Shown here in pieces: positions 1 through 7,235 of a stretch of 38,815 bases of DNA (positions are counted from its first letter, which is position 1; each line of letters starts with the position of its first letter). The stretch is from the NCBI GenBank assembly GCA_937146805.1, contig CAKZRR010000008.1, forward strand, positions 1 to 38,815, read 5' to 3'. Origin of the DNA: an uncultured Owenweeksia sp. (GTDB lineage: Bacteria; Bacteroidota; Bacteroidia; Flavobacteriales; Schleiferiaceae). Position numbers and translations under genes: made by a program. The notes under the pieces are model-generated. The model did not search any database. It had not been told where the DNA came from and saw nothing but the letters and a program-made list of their open reading frames with translations.

Positions 1-341
1 TGAAAGGCTGCATTCGGGTCAGTTAAGGTTGCTGTGACTTTTGATACCCCTATGGCTCTGCCTCGGGGTAGTTCATTGATGTAAATGTAGGGCGAAACAA
101 TCAAAATTAATTTGGCTGCTGTTAATTATCAAAAATGATTTCAAAATATGCAAAAGGCAGGGCTACAGACTCAATGGGTTTTAGTTCTCGGATTTCAAAT
201 CAAAGCGAACAGGGGAGACTGCATTCTTAATCTATACCGAGCATGTACGGTAGCGTAGGGTAACACGCTACGTTTATTAGCATTTGCTTGTTTAGGTTTT
301 CGGGAGGAAGGAAATAAGAAAATAGAGAGAGAAGGGCAAAT
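1..341. other. Non-genic left edge with open frame fragments and a hairpin
   Basis: No complete gene is visible. On the minus strand a frame opens after a TAA near 130 and runs off the left edge, reading ...SPYIYINELPRGRAIG...; on the plus strand a short frame from base 4 reads ...VAVTFDTPMALPRG... and stops at 81-83. Neither has a convincing start and I recognise neither product. Bases 250-256 (GTAGCGT) and 265-271 (ACGCTAC) form a 7-bp hairpin with an 8-nt loop. GGGCAAATGCCC at 334-345 is a small palindrome abutting the attC-like site. Most likely this is a decayed accessory or cassette flank. Confidence 0.4.
71..112. repeat. 42-bp direct repeat, copy 1
   Basis: Bases 71-112 match 1173-1214 at 41 of 42 positions (T at 76 versus A at 1178); the shared core contains GTAAATGTAGGGCGAAACAA. 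The copies lie 1,102 bp apart in the same orientation and enclose the lipoprotein gene and its attC-like site. Neither copy abuts the predicted cassette borders, so this is not a simple target-site duplication of the cassette. It may mark a larger duplication or an insertion junction. Confidence 0.85.
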
Positions 342-470
342 GCCCAACGGCCTTGGCTATGGCAAGTGCAGGATTTGAAACCGACTTCTTGTCTGCCTAC
401 CGTAAATTCATTTGTTGCAATATCTTCATTTTTAAGCTGTCAGCCGCATTTGCTATAGCCTTTGTTGGGC
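342..470 (-). repeat. attC-like integron recombination site (129 bp imperfect palindrome)
   Basis: Outer arms are GCCCAAC (342-348) and GTTGGGC (464-470), perfectly complementary over 7 bp. Inner arms are GGCTATGGCAAGTGC (355-369) and GCATTTGCTATAGCC (446-460), which pair over all 15 positions with two G-T wobbles. The spacers are asymmetric (6 versus 3 nt), and a 76-nt apical region lies at 370-445. This is the layout of integron attC sites: R box, unpaired spacer, L box, variable terminal structure. Read with the gene, the distal core is GTTGGGC, fitting the G^TTRRRY crossover consensus. The site begins 12 bp after the stop codon of the minus-strand lipoprotein gene, as expected for a cassette. 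No integrase gene is in the window. The alternative is an unrelated hairpin repeat family of Bacteroidota. Confidence 0.65.
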
Positions 471-482
471 AATCGTGCTTTT

Positions 483-1079
483 TTATTTCTTCTTCTCAAG
501 TGTGTCAACCAAGTTCTTCAGTTTCTCCATTTCGTTAGGGTCTTTTGTATAAACATCTCCTTTCTCAAGTCCATCTTTCATTTCTTTAATGAACTTATCC
601 TTGACTTGCTGTTGCTTTTGGTCAAGCTCCAAACTGTCCTGAGCGTTTAGATGTCGTCCAAATTGTTCGGTCCAAACCTGCGTCTGTGGTGGAAATGCTC
701 CGCCAATTGAGTTGCTTCTTTCTATCTCAATGATATTTACGTCAAAGTCGTTTTCGAGTATGAAGTATCCACTAAACGTCACTAGATTACTGTCCTTGTC
801 AAGGATTTTGTGAGTATGCTTGATTACATACTTTTCGTAAGCTGGTATTTTCTCATCATGTCGTTTGGAAACGGATTGTGAAAATTCTGAAAATGAAATA
901 GACTTATAACTGTCTGGATATTGAGCGTGATTTTTAATCCAATCTGATACTCCGGTCTCAACATTCTCGTAGGTCGCTTCAAATTCTTGTTGTTCTTCTT
1001 CTGTCAATCGATGACCACAACTAAAAACTATCAGAAGTGTCATGTACATTAATAGTTTCATCATTGTCTTTTTTCGCAT
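483..1079 (-). CDS. Hypothetical lipoprotein, likely integron-cassette cargo
   Basis: A 198-residue protein with a lipoprotein signal peptide: basic start MRKK, hydrophobic stretch, lipobox IVFSC. The mature chain begins Cys-Gly-His and is hydrophilic, with an acidic TEEEQQEFE stretch and a lysine-rich C terminus. I do not recognise the family. An in-frame TTG lies nine bases upstream at 1088, but I chose the ATG at 1079 because the TTG falls inside the GTTGGGT core (1083-1089). That core precedes the gene and an attC-like palindrome follows its stop, so gene plus site has the structure of one integron cassette. No promoter of the host type is evident directly upstream, which is usual for cassette genes, although an 18-bp palindrome lies at 1097-1114. 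The gene is real with good confidence; its function is unknown. Confidence 0.75.
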   Translation of the reverse strand: MRKKTMMKLLMYMTLLIVFSCGHRLTEEEQQEFEATYENVETGVSDWIKNHAQYPDSYKSISFSEFSQSVSKRHDEKIPAYEKYVIKHTHKILDKDSNLVTFSGYFILENDFDVNIIEIERSNSIGGAFPPQTQVWTEQFGRHLNAQDSLELDQKQQQVKDKFIKEMKDGLEKGDVYTKDPNEMEKLKNLVDTLEKKK

Positions 1080-1082
1080 GTT

Positions 1083-1089
1083 ACCCAAC
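1083..1089 (-). other. GTTGGGT core: predicted 5' cassette junction
   Basis: On the minus strand the sequence reads A-GTTGGGT-AAC-ATG, placing a G^TTRRRY-type core three bases before the start codon. It matches the distal core of the attC-like site (GTTGGGC at 342-348) at 6 of 7 bases. The predicted cassette therefore spans about 348-1088. A complementary ACCCAAC partner further upstream, which a full neighbouring attC would need, was not found. Confidence 0.5.
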
Positions 1090-1096
1090 TAGTGGC

Positions 1097-1114
1097 TAAA
1101 CAACATGTTGTTTA
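1097..1114. repeat. 18-bp perfect palindrome
   Basis: TAAACAACA and TGTTGTTTA are uninterrupted complementary halves, about 18 bp upstream of the lipoprotein ATG. It could be a regulator-binding site or the apical remnant of an older attC-like hairpin. Confidence 0.6.
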
Positions 1115-1172
1115 TATCCCCAATATATTAAACTCAAAAAACCAGTAGCAACAAGTGTTTATTGCGTACTTG

Positions 1173-1214
1173 GTTCAATGATGTAAATGTAGGGCGAAAC
1201 AATCAAAATTAATT
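1173..1214. repeat. 42-bp direct repeat, copy 2
   Basis: Second copy of the repeat at 71-112, with one mismatch. It lies about 85 bp upstream of the GTTGGGT cassette junction (in gene direction) and about 140 bp before the next plus-strand gene. The similarity stops sharply at both ends. Confidence 0.85.
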
Positions 1215-1354
1215 GAGAGCCATAAATTTGTTGTAAATGCTCTCAAAAACGCTACAGTTTAAAGCTAGAGTTTTTTTTATGTTACCCGAAAGCTCCATGA
1301 TTTTTGAGTTTCTGTTAAACTCCTAGTTTTTTGCCTACATTGCTATGGCAGACA

Positions 1355-2269
1355 ATGAAACACTACTTCCTTCCATTTTTAATGCTATGGGTACTGCCTA
1401 GTGCCGCACAAAACTATGTAGATATTGTAAAGCTACATTATGCGCAGGGTGCTCCTACTAATTTTAAAAATAGTAATCATAACACTACGGTTAAAGAGTT
1501 TAATGTTGATTTGTTGTACCCCATTCCTTTAAAAAAGGGCAATACCCTGCTTACGGGTATTTTGGCCGAAGGTGTTAGCGCGCGCTTAACGTTTTTGAGT
1601 AGTACCATTACATCGGTTTATAGCCTTAACCCTAAGTTGGGGATAAATGTTAAGCATAGCCCCAAATGGTCGGGCACCTATGTTTTACTACCCAAAATAT
1701 CTTCAGATTTTAAGGTTATTGGCATGGAAGACTGGCAAATAGGAGGGTTGGCTTTGTTGAAATACACTCAAAATAAAAATCTTAATTACAAGTTTGGAGC
1801 TTATTACAATAGCGAGCAATTTGGGCCTTTTATAGTCCCATTACTGGGGTTGTATTATCTAAGTAAGGATAAGCGATTGGAGTTAAACCTTACTTTGCCC
1901 ATGTTGGCCGATGTAAACTTTGCTCTTAAGCAAAAGGTAAAAGTGGGAGTTAATTTTTTAGGGCTCATCCGTAGTTACCATTTAAATGAAGGGTTTGCTT
2001 CGGCCTCGGATGTATACCTTGCTAAAACAACCAATGAGCTGTTTGGCTACTTACAATTTGATTTAAGCAAAAGCCTGCTAGTGCAAACTAAGATGGGCTA
2101 TTCAATAGGGCGTAGTTTTTATATTTACGATGATTCGGATAGAATTAGCTGGGGATTATCGGCTATTAAGTTTGGCGATAAACGAAAAGAATTAAACTCC
2201 AAGTTTGAAGATGGAATGGTGTTTAGGGTGAGGTTGATTTACCGCCACCATCTAGAGGATAAAAGTTAA
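1355..2269 (+). CDS. DUF6268-like outer-membrane beta-barrel protein
   Basis: A 304-residue protein beginning MKHYFLPFLMLWVLPSAAQ, a signal peptide cut near Ala-Gln. The rest alternates hydrophobic and polar residues in about 10-residue strands typical of outer-membrane barrels (for example KVKVGVNFLGLIRSYHL) and ends in RVRLIYRHHLEDKS. I started at the ATG at 1355, because the longer frame from TTG at 1331 would put eight extra residues before a good signal peptide. Bacteroidota proteins of this look are often assigned to DUF6268; a transport or surface role is inferred only. The next gene follows after 6 bp, so the two are probably cotranscribed. Confidence 0.75.
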   Translation: MKHYFLPFLMLWVLPSAAQNYVDIVKLHYAQGAPTNFKNSNHNTTVKEFNVDLLYPIPLKKGNTLLTGILAEGVSARLTFLSSTITSVYSLNPKLGINVKHSPKWSGTYVLLPKISSDFKVIGMEDWQIGGLALLKYTQNKNLNYKFGAYYNSEQFGPFIVPLLGLYYLSKDKRLELNLTLPMLADVNFALKQKVKVGVNFLGLIRSYHLNEGFASASDVYLAKTTNELFGYLQFDLSKSLLVQTKMGYSIGRSFYIYDDSDRISWGLSAIKFGDKRKELNSKFEDGMVFRVRLIYRHHLEDKS

Positions 2270-2275
2270 CTACTG

Positions 2276-2971
2276 ATGAAATTTATACTTAAAGTCACTT
2301 TTATATTACTGTGTATTAGCTGCAAGCAAAAAGTACCAGTGATTGAATTTTCAGACGAATCAGGTTCTGGGGTGGATTTAAATGTCTGGGGTGATTCAAC
2401 CTATTTATATCATTCTTCAAATACATACACCGTAGCTAAGCCCGACACTTTTCAGTTTAATGATGGTGTTCAGGATATTGTAAGTATCCAGCAGCTAAAA
2501 TACCGACAGGATACTACAGTGAAACTTAAGGATAGATCCTATGATTTTGAGGCAGATAGTTCCAATATTTGGATAAAAAGGGGTGCTTTCTTCAGTAGCA
2601 AAACCGTTCCAGTAAAGTATATGAGGGTAGATACCATTTGGGATCCGGATGACTTCAGTAATTTTTTAATTGATACTGCCAAAGAAGAACTTATAAGTAC
2701 TGCCCATGTTTTAGAGTTGAGTAAGCCTTCTATTAAAAAGTATGCTGCTGAGATAGAACTGAGAGCAATCAATCAGGGCGTGCTAGTGCAGAATAAGTAT
2801 TATAGATGTATTGGAGAGAGCGGAGAAGACTATTTCAATCACCAACAAGAGGTTTTGGACAGGATTGAGAAATATTATGCCGTTGTTTTAATATACGATC
2901 TAAACAAAGCAAATATATCCATTAGATATCCCTTGTTATTTATTCAAAATGAAGAACTGATTAAACGCTAA
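2276..2971 (+). CDS. Hypothetical lipoprotein
   Basis: A 231-residue protein with a lipoprotein signal: MKFILKVTFILLCISC, lipidation predicted at Cys16. The mature part is mixed and acidic, with several aromatic-rich strands (for example DYFNHQQEVLDRIEKYY). No family is recognised. It follows the barrel protein gene by 6 bp and is probably in its operon, so a joint envelope role is possible. Its last 11 bases overlap the end of the convergent ribH gene. Confidence 0.7.
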   Translation: MKFILKVTFILLCISCKQKVPVIEFSDESGSGVDLNVWGDSTYLYHSSNTYTVAKPDTFQFNDGVQDIVSIQQLKYRQDTTVKLKDRSYDFEADSSNIWIKRGAFFSSKTVPVKYMRVDTIWDPDDFSNFLIDTAKEELISTAHVLELSKPSIKKYAAEIELRAINQGVLVQNKYYRCIGESGEDYFNHQQEVLDRIEKYYAVVLIYDLNKANISIRYPLLFIQNEELIKR

Positions 2972-3443
2972 TCGATGCCATTTTTATGGCGGCTACGGCA
3001 CACTCCACTCCTTTATTACCATGCACACCGCCAGACCTTGCTCTACTTTGCTCCATGGTATTATCGGTAAGAACGCAAAAAATAACGGGGGTTTCGTAGC
3101 TAAGGTTTAGCTCTTGAATACCGTAGGTTACTCCTTGGCATACATAATCAAAATGCTTAGTTTCACCTTGAATCACAGTGCCAATGGCAATAATGGCATC
3201 AAAGTCGTTTTCCTCACATAACAGTTTAGAGCCAAAAACCAACTCAAAAGTGCCCGGTACATTTACTCTAACAATTTTATTTTCGGGAGTTCCTGTAGCT
3301 CTTAAAGTGTCAAAAGCGCCCTGGTAGAGCGCTTCTGTAATTTCAGAGTTCCATTCGGCTACCACTAGGCCAAACTTCATATTGGCCGTATTGGGTAAAT
3401 CCTTTGGATTAAAATCGGAAAGGTTAACGGCTGCGGTAGCCAT
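2961..3443 (-). CDS. ribH: 6,7-dimethyl-8-ribityllumazine synthase
   Basis: The 160-residue length and motifs fit lumazine synthase, which condenses 5-amino-6-ribitylaminouracil with 3,4-dihydroxy-2-butanone 4-phosphate in riboflavin synthesis and assembles as a pentamer or 60-mer in the cytoplasm. Visible motifs are VVAEWNSEI (substrate-binding aromatic), VPGTFEL, GTVIQGETKHFDYV (with the catalytic His) and VLTDNTMEQ. The start codon overlaps the stop codon of the upstream TPR gene by one base (TAATG), indicating translational coupling. The pairing of ribH with this TPR membrane protein is common in Bacteroidota. Its 3' end overlaps the convergent lipoprotein gene by 11 bp. Confidence 0.97.
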   Translation of the reverse strand: MATAAVNLSDFNPKDLPNTANMKFGLVVAEWNSEITEALYQGAFDTLRATGTPENKIVRVNVPGTFELVFGSKLLCEENDFDAIIAIGTVIQGETKHFDYVCQGVTYGIQELNLSYETPVIFCVLTDNTMEQSRARSGGVHGNKGVECAVAAIKMASISV

Positions 3444-4135
3444 TACTTCAATTTGGCTTCGGCCAAAGCTATAAATTTAGCTATATCGCTCGCTTCGTTT
3501 GATTCGCCAAACTCAGTTTCAATACGCTTGTAATATTTTAAGGCTAATTTAAAATCGCCTTCACTTTGTGCTACTACGGCTGCTTTTTTAAGATAAAAAG
3601 GCACTACAAATTGGTTTGATTCACCGCTCACAGCGCGCTTGTAATAATCTAAAGCATCGCTCGGTTGGTCTAATTCTAAAAAGGCATCTCCAATAGCTCC
3701 TTTGGCAATTACCGAGTATATAGGGTGGTTGCTGCTAAAGTTGTCTAAATGCTCAATAGCATTTTGAAACTCACCTAAATTCAAATAGCTAATACCAGCA
3801 TAATAATGTGCCATGTTTCCAGCTTTGGTGCCGCTGTAGTCTTCTGCTACATCAATAAAACCAAGGTAAGTACCGTCTCCGTTTAAGGCCAGCTTTAATG
3901 AATCTTGCTCAAAATATTCTTGAGCATGGTAAATTTCATCTTTAGCATCGTTTTCGCGAGGCAGCTGATACCAGTTAGTATAAGCAAAATAACCTGCTAC
4001 AACTACAATAAGAGCGCCCACAATAAGGGTAACACTTTTACTGTTTTCCTCAAAAAAGGCCTCTACCTTTGATATACTTTGTCCAACATCAACTAGAACT
4101 TCGTCTTCTTGTTGATTTTTATTTTGCTTTGCCAT
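3443..4135 (-). CDS. TPR-repeat single-pass membrane protein (YfgM-like)
   Basis: A 230-residue protein: cytoplasmic N terminus of about 35 residues, one transmembrane helix (VTLIVGALIVVVAGYFAYT, roughly residues 34-54), then TPR helices facing the periplasm (for example AHYYAGISYLNLGEFQNAIEHL and GDFKLALKYYKRIE). This is the architecture of YfgM-type proteins, which in other bacteria associate with the secretion machinery and periplasmic chaperones; that role is inferred here. It is first in an operon with ribH (1-base overlap) and diverges from recF across a 98-bp gap holding both promoters. Confidence 0.85.
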   Translation of the reverse strand: MAKQNKNQQEDEVLVDVGQSISKVEAFFEENSKSVTLIVGALIVVVAGYFAYTNWYQLPRENDAKDEIYHAQEYFEQDSLKLALNGDGTYLGFIDVAEDYSGTKAGNMAHYYAGISYLNLGEFQNAIEHLDNFSSNHPIYSVIAKGAIGDAFLELDQPSDALDYYKRAVSGESNQFVVPFYLKKAAVVAQSEGDFKLALKYYKRIETEFGESNEASDIAKFIALAEAKLK

Positions 4136-4163
4136 GGCTGTCTAGCGTTTTTCTTTAAGAGCT

Positions 4164-4194
4164 GCGAAATTAAATTTTTTTTCGGCATCCCAAA
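4164..4194 (-). promoter_or_regulatory. Promoter of the TPR-ribH operon
   Basis: On the minus strand TTTG (4194-4191), an 18-bp spacer, then TAATTTCG (4172-4165), followed by C. This fits the Bacteroidota TTTG/TAnnTTTG architecture with one T-to-C change. The ATG lies 29 bp downstream. Confidence 0.55.
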
Positions 4195-4217
4195 CACCTG
4201 TAGTTAACTATTCCTCT

Positions 4218-4225
4218 TAATTTCG
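4218..4225 (+). promoter_or_regulatory. -7 element of the recF promoter
   Basis: TAATTTCG followed by C, 8 bp before the recF ATG; the same variant -7 word serves the divergent operon. No good TTTG lies upstream. The closeness to the ATG implies a very short or absent 5' leader. Confidence 0.4.
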
Positions 4226-4233
4226 CAAGACGT

Positions 4234-5334
4234 ATGATTTTAAAAAAACTTCAACTACTTAACTTTAAAAATTGGCCCGAAGCCCAATTCAATTTTTCGG
4301 ACAAGCTAAACTGCTTTGTGGGTAACAATGGGGCAGGAAAAACCAATGTATTGGAAGCCATTCATTACCTGTCGGTTTGCAAGGGTTATTTCAATTTAGT
4401 GGATTCGCAAAACATAAAAGATGAGGAACCTTTTTTTGTTTTGGAAGGCAGTTTTGATAAAAAAGAACGCATTCATCAAATTTACTGTGGCTTAAAGCGA
4501 GGTGAAAAGAAGGTTTTTAAGAAAGATAAGAAGCAATACGATAAGCTGGCGCAGCATATTGGTCAATTTCCCTCGGTTATTATATCTCCGTATGATAGGG
4601 ATTTGATTATGGACGGGAGTGAGGTAAGACGTAAGTTTATGGATGGCGTTATAAGCCAATCCAACCCCTTGTATTTGGATTCTTTGCAACGCTATAACAG
4701 AACTTTGCAACAGCGAAATGCACTTTTAAAATATTTTGCAGCCAATGGCACATACAGTACAAGTGATATACAAGTGTATAATGAACAGTTGGCCGAAAAG
4801 GGACAATATATTTTTGAGAAGCGCCAAGAATTTTTAGATGAAATAGCCCCCAAACTGCTGTACTATTTTGAAGCGATTACTCAAAAAAGAGAACAACCCG
4901 AAATGGAGTATGCGAGCCAGTTAAAGGAACTAAATTGGAAACAACTTTTTGAGAAATACGAGCAGCGTGATGCCGTTAATCAGTACACGGGTTGCGGTAT
5001 TCATAAGGATGATTTACAGTTTAAGATAAACGACAGAGGCGTAAAAAAGTTTGGCTCACAAGGCCAACAAAAATCATTTTTAATAGCCTTAAAGTTAGCG
5101 CAATACGATTTTTTAAAGGCCAAGCACGGTTTTGCCCCTTTGCTTTTATTGGATGATATTTTTGATAAATTAGACGAAGAAAGGGTAGAGCAGCTGGTGC
5201 GATTGGTACATAGTGAGAACTTTGGTCAAATTTTTATTACCGATACTCATAAGGAAAGAACCGTACATCTGGCGCAAGCCATAGATCAAAACGCCCGCAT
5301 ATTTACTATTGATAACGCCCAATTAGTATCCTAG
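4234..5334 (+). CDS. recF: DNA replication/repair protein RecF
   Basis: A 366-residue SMC-like ATPase that binds gapped DNA and helps load RecA in recombinational repair. The Walker A motif FVGNNGAGKTN lies near residues 30-40. The ABC signature region is FGSQGQQKSFLIALKLAQ, and Walker B is PLLLLDDIFDKLDEER, followed by the D-loop and the switch region FITDTH. Length matches the family. The stop codon is 3 bp before the next ATG, so recF and the dciA-like gene form one operon, a common Bacteroidota arrangement. Confidence 0.97.
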   Translation: MILKKLQLLNFKNWPEAQFNFSDKLNCFVGNNGAGKTNVLEAIHYLSVCKGYFNLVDSQNIKDEEPFFVLEGSFDKKERIHQIYCGLKRGEKKVFKKDKKQYDKLAQHIGQFPSVIISPYDRDLIMDGSEVRRKFMDGVISQSNPLYLDSLQRYNRTLQQRNALLKYFAANGTYSTSDIQVYNEQLAEKGQYIFEKRQEFLDEIAPKLLYYFEAITQKREQPEMEYASQLKELNWKQLFEKYEQRDAVNQYTGCGIHKDDLQFKINDRGVKKFGSQGQQKSFLIALKLAQYDFLKAKHGFAPLLLLDDIFDKLDEERVEQLVRLVHSENFGQIFITDTHKERTVHLAQAIDQNARIFTIDNAQLVS

Positions 5335-5337
5335 GTA

Positions 5338-5631
5338 ATGAGAAGAAGCAACGAATTGAAATTAGGAGATGCCATTCAAAAATTTTTGGAGACCCATAAA
5401 TTGGAGGAGAAATTTTTGGAGACCGAGGTGTATGCACGCTGGGAGGAATTGGCTGGGGGTAGCATCAATTTAAAAACTACTAAGCTTATTCTGCGCAACG
5501 GGGAGTTGGTAGTTTTTTTAAGTTCTTCTGTTTTGCGCCAAGAGCTCAACCTTAGGAAAAGCGGTATTCTAGAAAAAATAAATATGCGCCTGCGTGGTAA
5601 GGGTGTTATTAAAGAGCTGACTTTTAGATAA
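5338..5631 (+). CDS. dciA: DUF721/DciA-family protein
   Basis: A 97-residue small protein of the DUF721 family. Characteristic features are an N-terminal helix (LGDAIQKFLETHKLEEKF), a central WEELAG motif, a strand reading LILRNGELVVFLSSSVLRQELNLRK, and a basic C terminus. DciA loads the replicative helicase in bacteria lacking DnaC/DnaI, and short Bacteroidota members are often next to recF, as here. The gene starts 3 bp after recF. Assignment to the family is firm; the helicase-loading role is by homology. Confidence 0.85.
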   Translation: MRRSNELKLGDAIQKFLETHKLEEKFLETEVYARWEELAGGSINLKTTKLILRNGELVVFLSSSVLRQELNLRKSGILEKINMRLRGKGVIKELTFR

Positions 5632-5635
5632 AAAG

Positions 5636-5667
5636 AAAGCCCCAAGCTAAAACGGCATGGGGCTTTT
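5636..5667. terminator. Bidirectional rho-independent terminator
   Basis: AAAGCCCCA (5636-5644) pairs with TGGGGCTTT (5658-5666). T-rich tracts follow on both strands (TTTT on plus, TTTCTTTTT on minus), so it serves both convergent genes, dciA and ndk. Confidence 0.85.
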
Positions 5668-5688
5668 GAAATACGTTGGTGTTTTAGC

Positions 5689-6108
5689 CTAAAACTTAGC
5701 GCGATCTGAAAAGTAGAAACTACCTTCAATAGCAGCATTTTCATCAGAATCGCTTCCGTGAACAGCATTGGCAGCAATAGAAGTTGCGTACAGTTTACGA
5801 ATGGTTCCTTCAGCAGCTTCGGCAGGATTGGTAGCACCAATTAAAGTACGGAAGTCTTCAACGGCATTGTCTTTTTCTAAAATAGCAGCTACAATAGGTC
5901 CTGAGCTCATATAGTCTACCAATTCGCCATAAAAAGGTCTTTCACTATGTACAGCGTAAAATGCTTTAGCATCGTTAATCGAAAGTTCGGTCATTTGCAT
6001 TGCAACAATGCGAAAACCAGCAGCGTTAATCTTTTCAAGAATTGCACCGATGTGTCCAGCTTCAACAGCGTCTGGCTTAAGCATGGTAAAGGTTCTATTT
6101 GTGGCCAT
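5689..6108 (-). CDS. ndk: Nucleoside diphosphate kinase
   Basis: A 139-residue enzyme that moves the gamma-phosphate from ATP to nucleoside diphosphates through a phosphohistidine. Motifs present: [10 protein letters not shown] at the N terminus, [42 protein letters not shown], and the active-site [12 protein letters not shown] with the phosphorylated His. Length is typical. Monocistronic, ending at a shared terminator with the recF operon. A TAATTTCGC word 33 bp upstream (6149-6141) is a plausible -7 element. Confidence 0.98.
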   Translation of the reverse strand: MATNRTFTMLKPDAVEAGHIGAILEKINAAGFRIVAMQMTELSINDAKAFYAVHSERPFYGELVDYMSSGPIVAAILEKDNAVEDFRTLIGATNPAEAAEGTIRKLYATSIAANAVHGSDSDENAAIEGSFYFSDRAKF

Positions 6109-6140
6109 TACGTTTATTTTTTGGGTTATTGTAACAAGCC

Positions 6141-6149
6141 GCGAAATTA
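6141..6149 (-). promoter_or_regulatory. Putative ndk -7 element
   Basis: TAATTTCGC on the minus strand, identical to the words upstream of the TPR-ribH operon and recF. The nearest TTTG (6167-6164) is only 14 bp away, shorter than usual. Confidence 0.35.
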
Positions 6150-6207
6150 GAAATTAATTGCATCAAAAAGCATCTAAAAAAGATATTAAGGGATAATTTT
6201 TGTTGGG

Positions 6208-6240
6208 TTTGGCTGAATCTTTAAAAAGAAATTACATTTG
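6208..6240 (+). promoter_or_regulatory. Promoter of the acidic lipoprotein gene
   Basis: TTTG (6208-6211), a 21-bp spacer, then TACATTTG (6233-6240): an exact match to the Bacteroidota housekeeping consensus, about 80 bp before the ATG, implying a leader of about 70 nt. Confidence 0.65.
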
Positions 6241-6318
6241 CAGCGATTATGCAGAAGAGGAGCAACCTTTTTCAATCATTTCAACATCTAAATAATAATT
6301 AATTTCAAAATCAATTTC

Positions 6319-7164
6319 ATGAAAAAATTAAAACTTTTTGCCTTAGGCTTAATGGGAGCGTCAACATTGTTTTTAACCTCTTGTGAGGAAGATGATGATA
6401 GTACGGCTTTAGGTCCAGTACTTACGGTAACGGAATCAACAGTAGGTATTAGTGGAGGTGCAATTTCTGCTGCCCCAGGGAGTACTTTACAGTTTGAGTG
6501 GGATGCTCGTAAGGGAGATGTAAACTTATCTACTTTTTCGATTACTGTTAACGGAGTAGAGGTTTCAGCTACTACAGATAACGGCAATGTTTTGCCTTAC
6601 AGTGTTGGTATTGGTGAGAAAACGAACTATACCGATGGTATTTCTTTTACGCCACAAGCCCCAGGAACTTATGTTTTTAAGGCCACGGATAAAGATGGTT
6701 TAAGCAAGAGTGTAAGTGTAATGGTAAGCGTAACAGCAAGCTTAGGAACTGAAGTTACAGGTGCTTTCTTTCATATTGAAGGATTAGGTACTGGTGCTTG
6801 GGATTTAGTTGGCGATCAAGCTATGTCAAGCTCTGATCCTGATTCTGATAAAGATATGATGAATACGGATATGGCCGGTGTTACTTTTACAGGAAGCTGG
6901 GAAGCTGGTACTGGTAACGGTTCTATGTTTGTATTAGCGGCTGGTTTTGATTATGCTGCAGCTACTGAGCAAAGCGCAATGGATGCATTTAATGCTGGAA
7001 CTGCTTCTGCGAGTGTAAGCAATCCTGCTGATGGCGAAATTTACATCGCTAAAGTAAGAGGTACTGATTATATGGTTATCAAAATTGTAGACGTTGATCC
7101 AACAGACATGACCTCTGGTGGTGGTAACGATGGTAAGATCACTTTTGATTACAAGAAAAACTAA
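6319..7164 (+). CDS. Surface lipoprotein, Ig-like N-terminal domain, unknown function
   Basis: A 281-residue lipoprotein. The signal MKKLKLFALGLMGASTLFLTSC ends in a lipobox, and the first mature residues are Cys-Glu-Glu-Asp-Asp-Asp. Such acidic residues after the Cys match the lipoprotein export signal that sends Bacteroidota lipoproteins to the cell surface. Residues about 35-140 look like an Ig-type beta-sandwich (TLQFEWDARKGD, APGTYVFKATDKDG). The second half, starting near GAFFHIEGLG, has an Asp-rich loop (SSDPDSDKD) that could bind calcium. No family recognised. It has its own exact-consensus promoter and a strong terminator, suggesting an abundant monocistronic transcript. Confidence 0.75.
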   Translation: MKKLKLFALGLMGASTLFLTSCEEDDDSTALGPVLTVTESTVGISGGAISAAPGSTLQFEWDARKGDVNLSTFSITVNGVEVSATTDNGNVLPYSVGIGEKTNYTDGISFTPQAPGTYVFKATDKDGLSKSVSVMVSVTASLGTEVTGAFFHIEGLGTGAWDLVGDQAMSSSDPDSDKDMMNTDMAGVTFTGSWEAGTGNGSMFVLAAGFDYAAATEQSAMDAFNAGTASASVSNPADGEIYIAKVRGTDYMVIKIVDVDPTDMTSGGGNDGKITFDYKKN

Positions 7165-7184
7165 TAATTTACAACGTAAATTTG

Positions 7185-7217
7185 AAGCCCTGCTTGGTTG
7201 CCAAGCAGGGCTTTTTT
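7185..7217 (+). terminator. Rho-independent terminator
   Basis: A 13-bp perfect stem, AAGCCCTGCTTGG (7185-7197) and CCAAGCAGGGCTT (7201-7213), with a TTG loop and a T-run, 20 bp after the lipoprotein gene. It separates it from bshB1. Confidence 0.92.
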
Positions 7218-7235
7218 GTTTAAAAATTGACCGTT

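Noticed and set aside
370..381. GGATTTGAAACC, resembling a tRNA T-loop on the minus strand
   Set aside because: No acceptor stem, anticodon arm or D-arm could be placed around it; it lies in the apical part of the attC-like hairpin.
353..650. Short plus-strand ORFs 353-538 and 462-650
   Set aside because: They run through the attC-like palindrome and antisense to the lipoprotein gene and lack a plausible start context.
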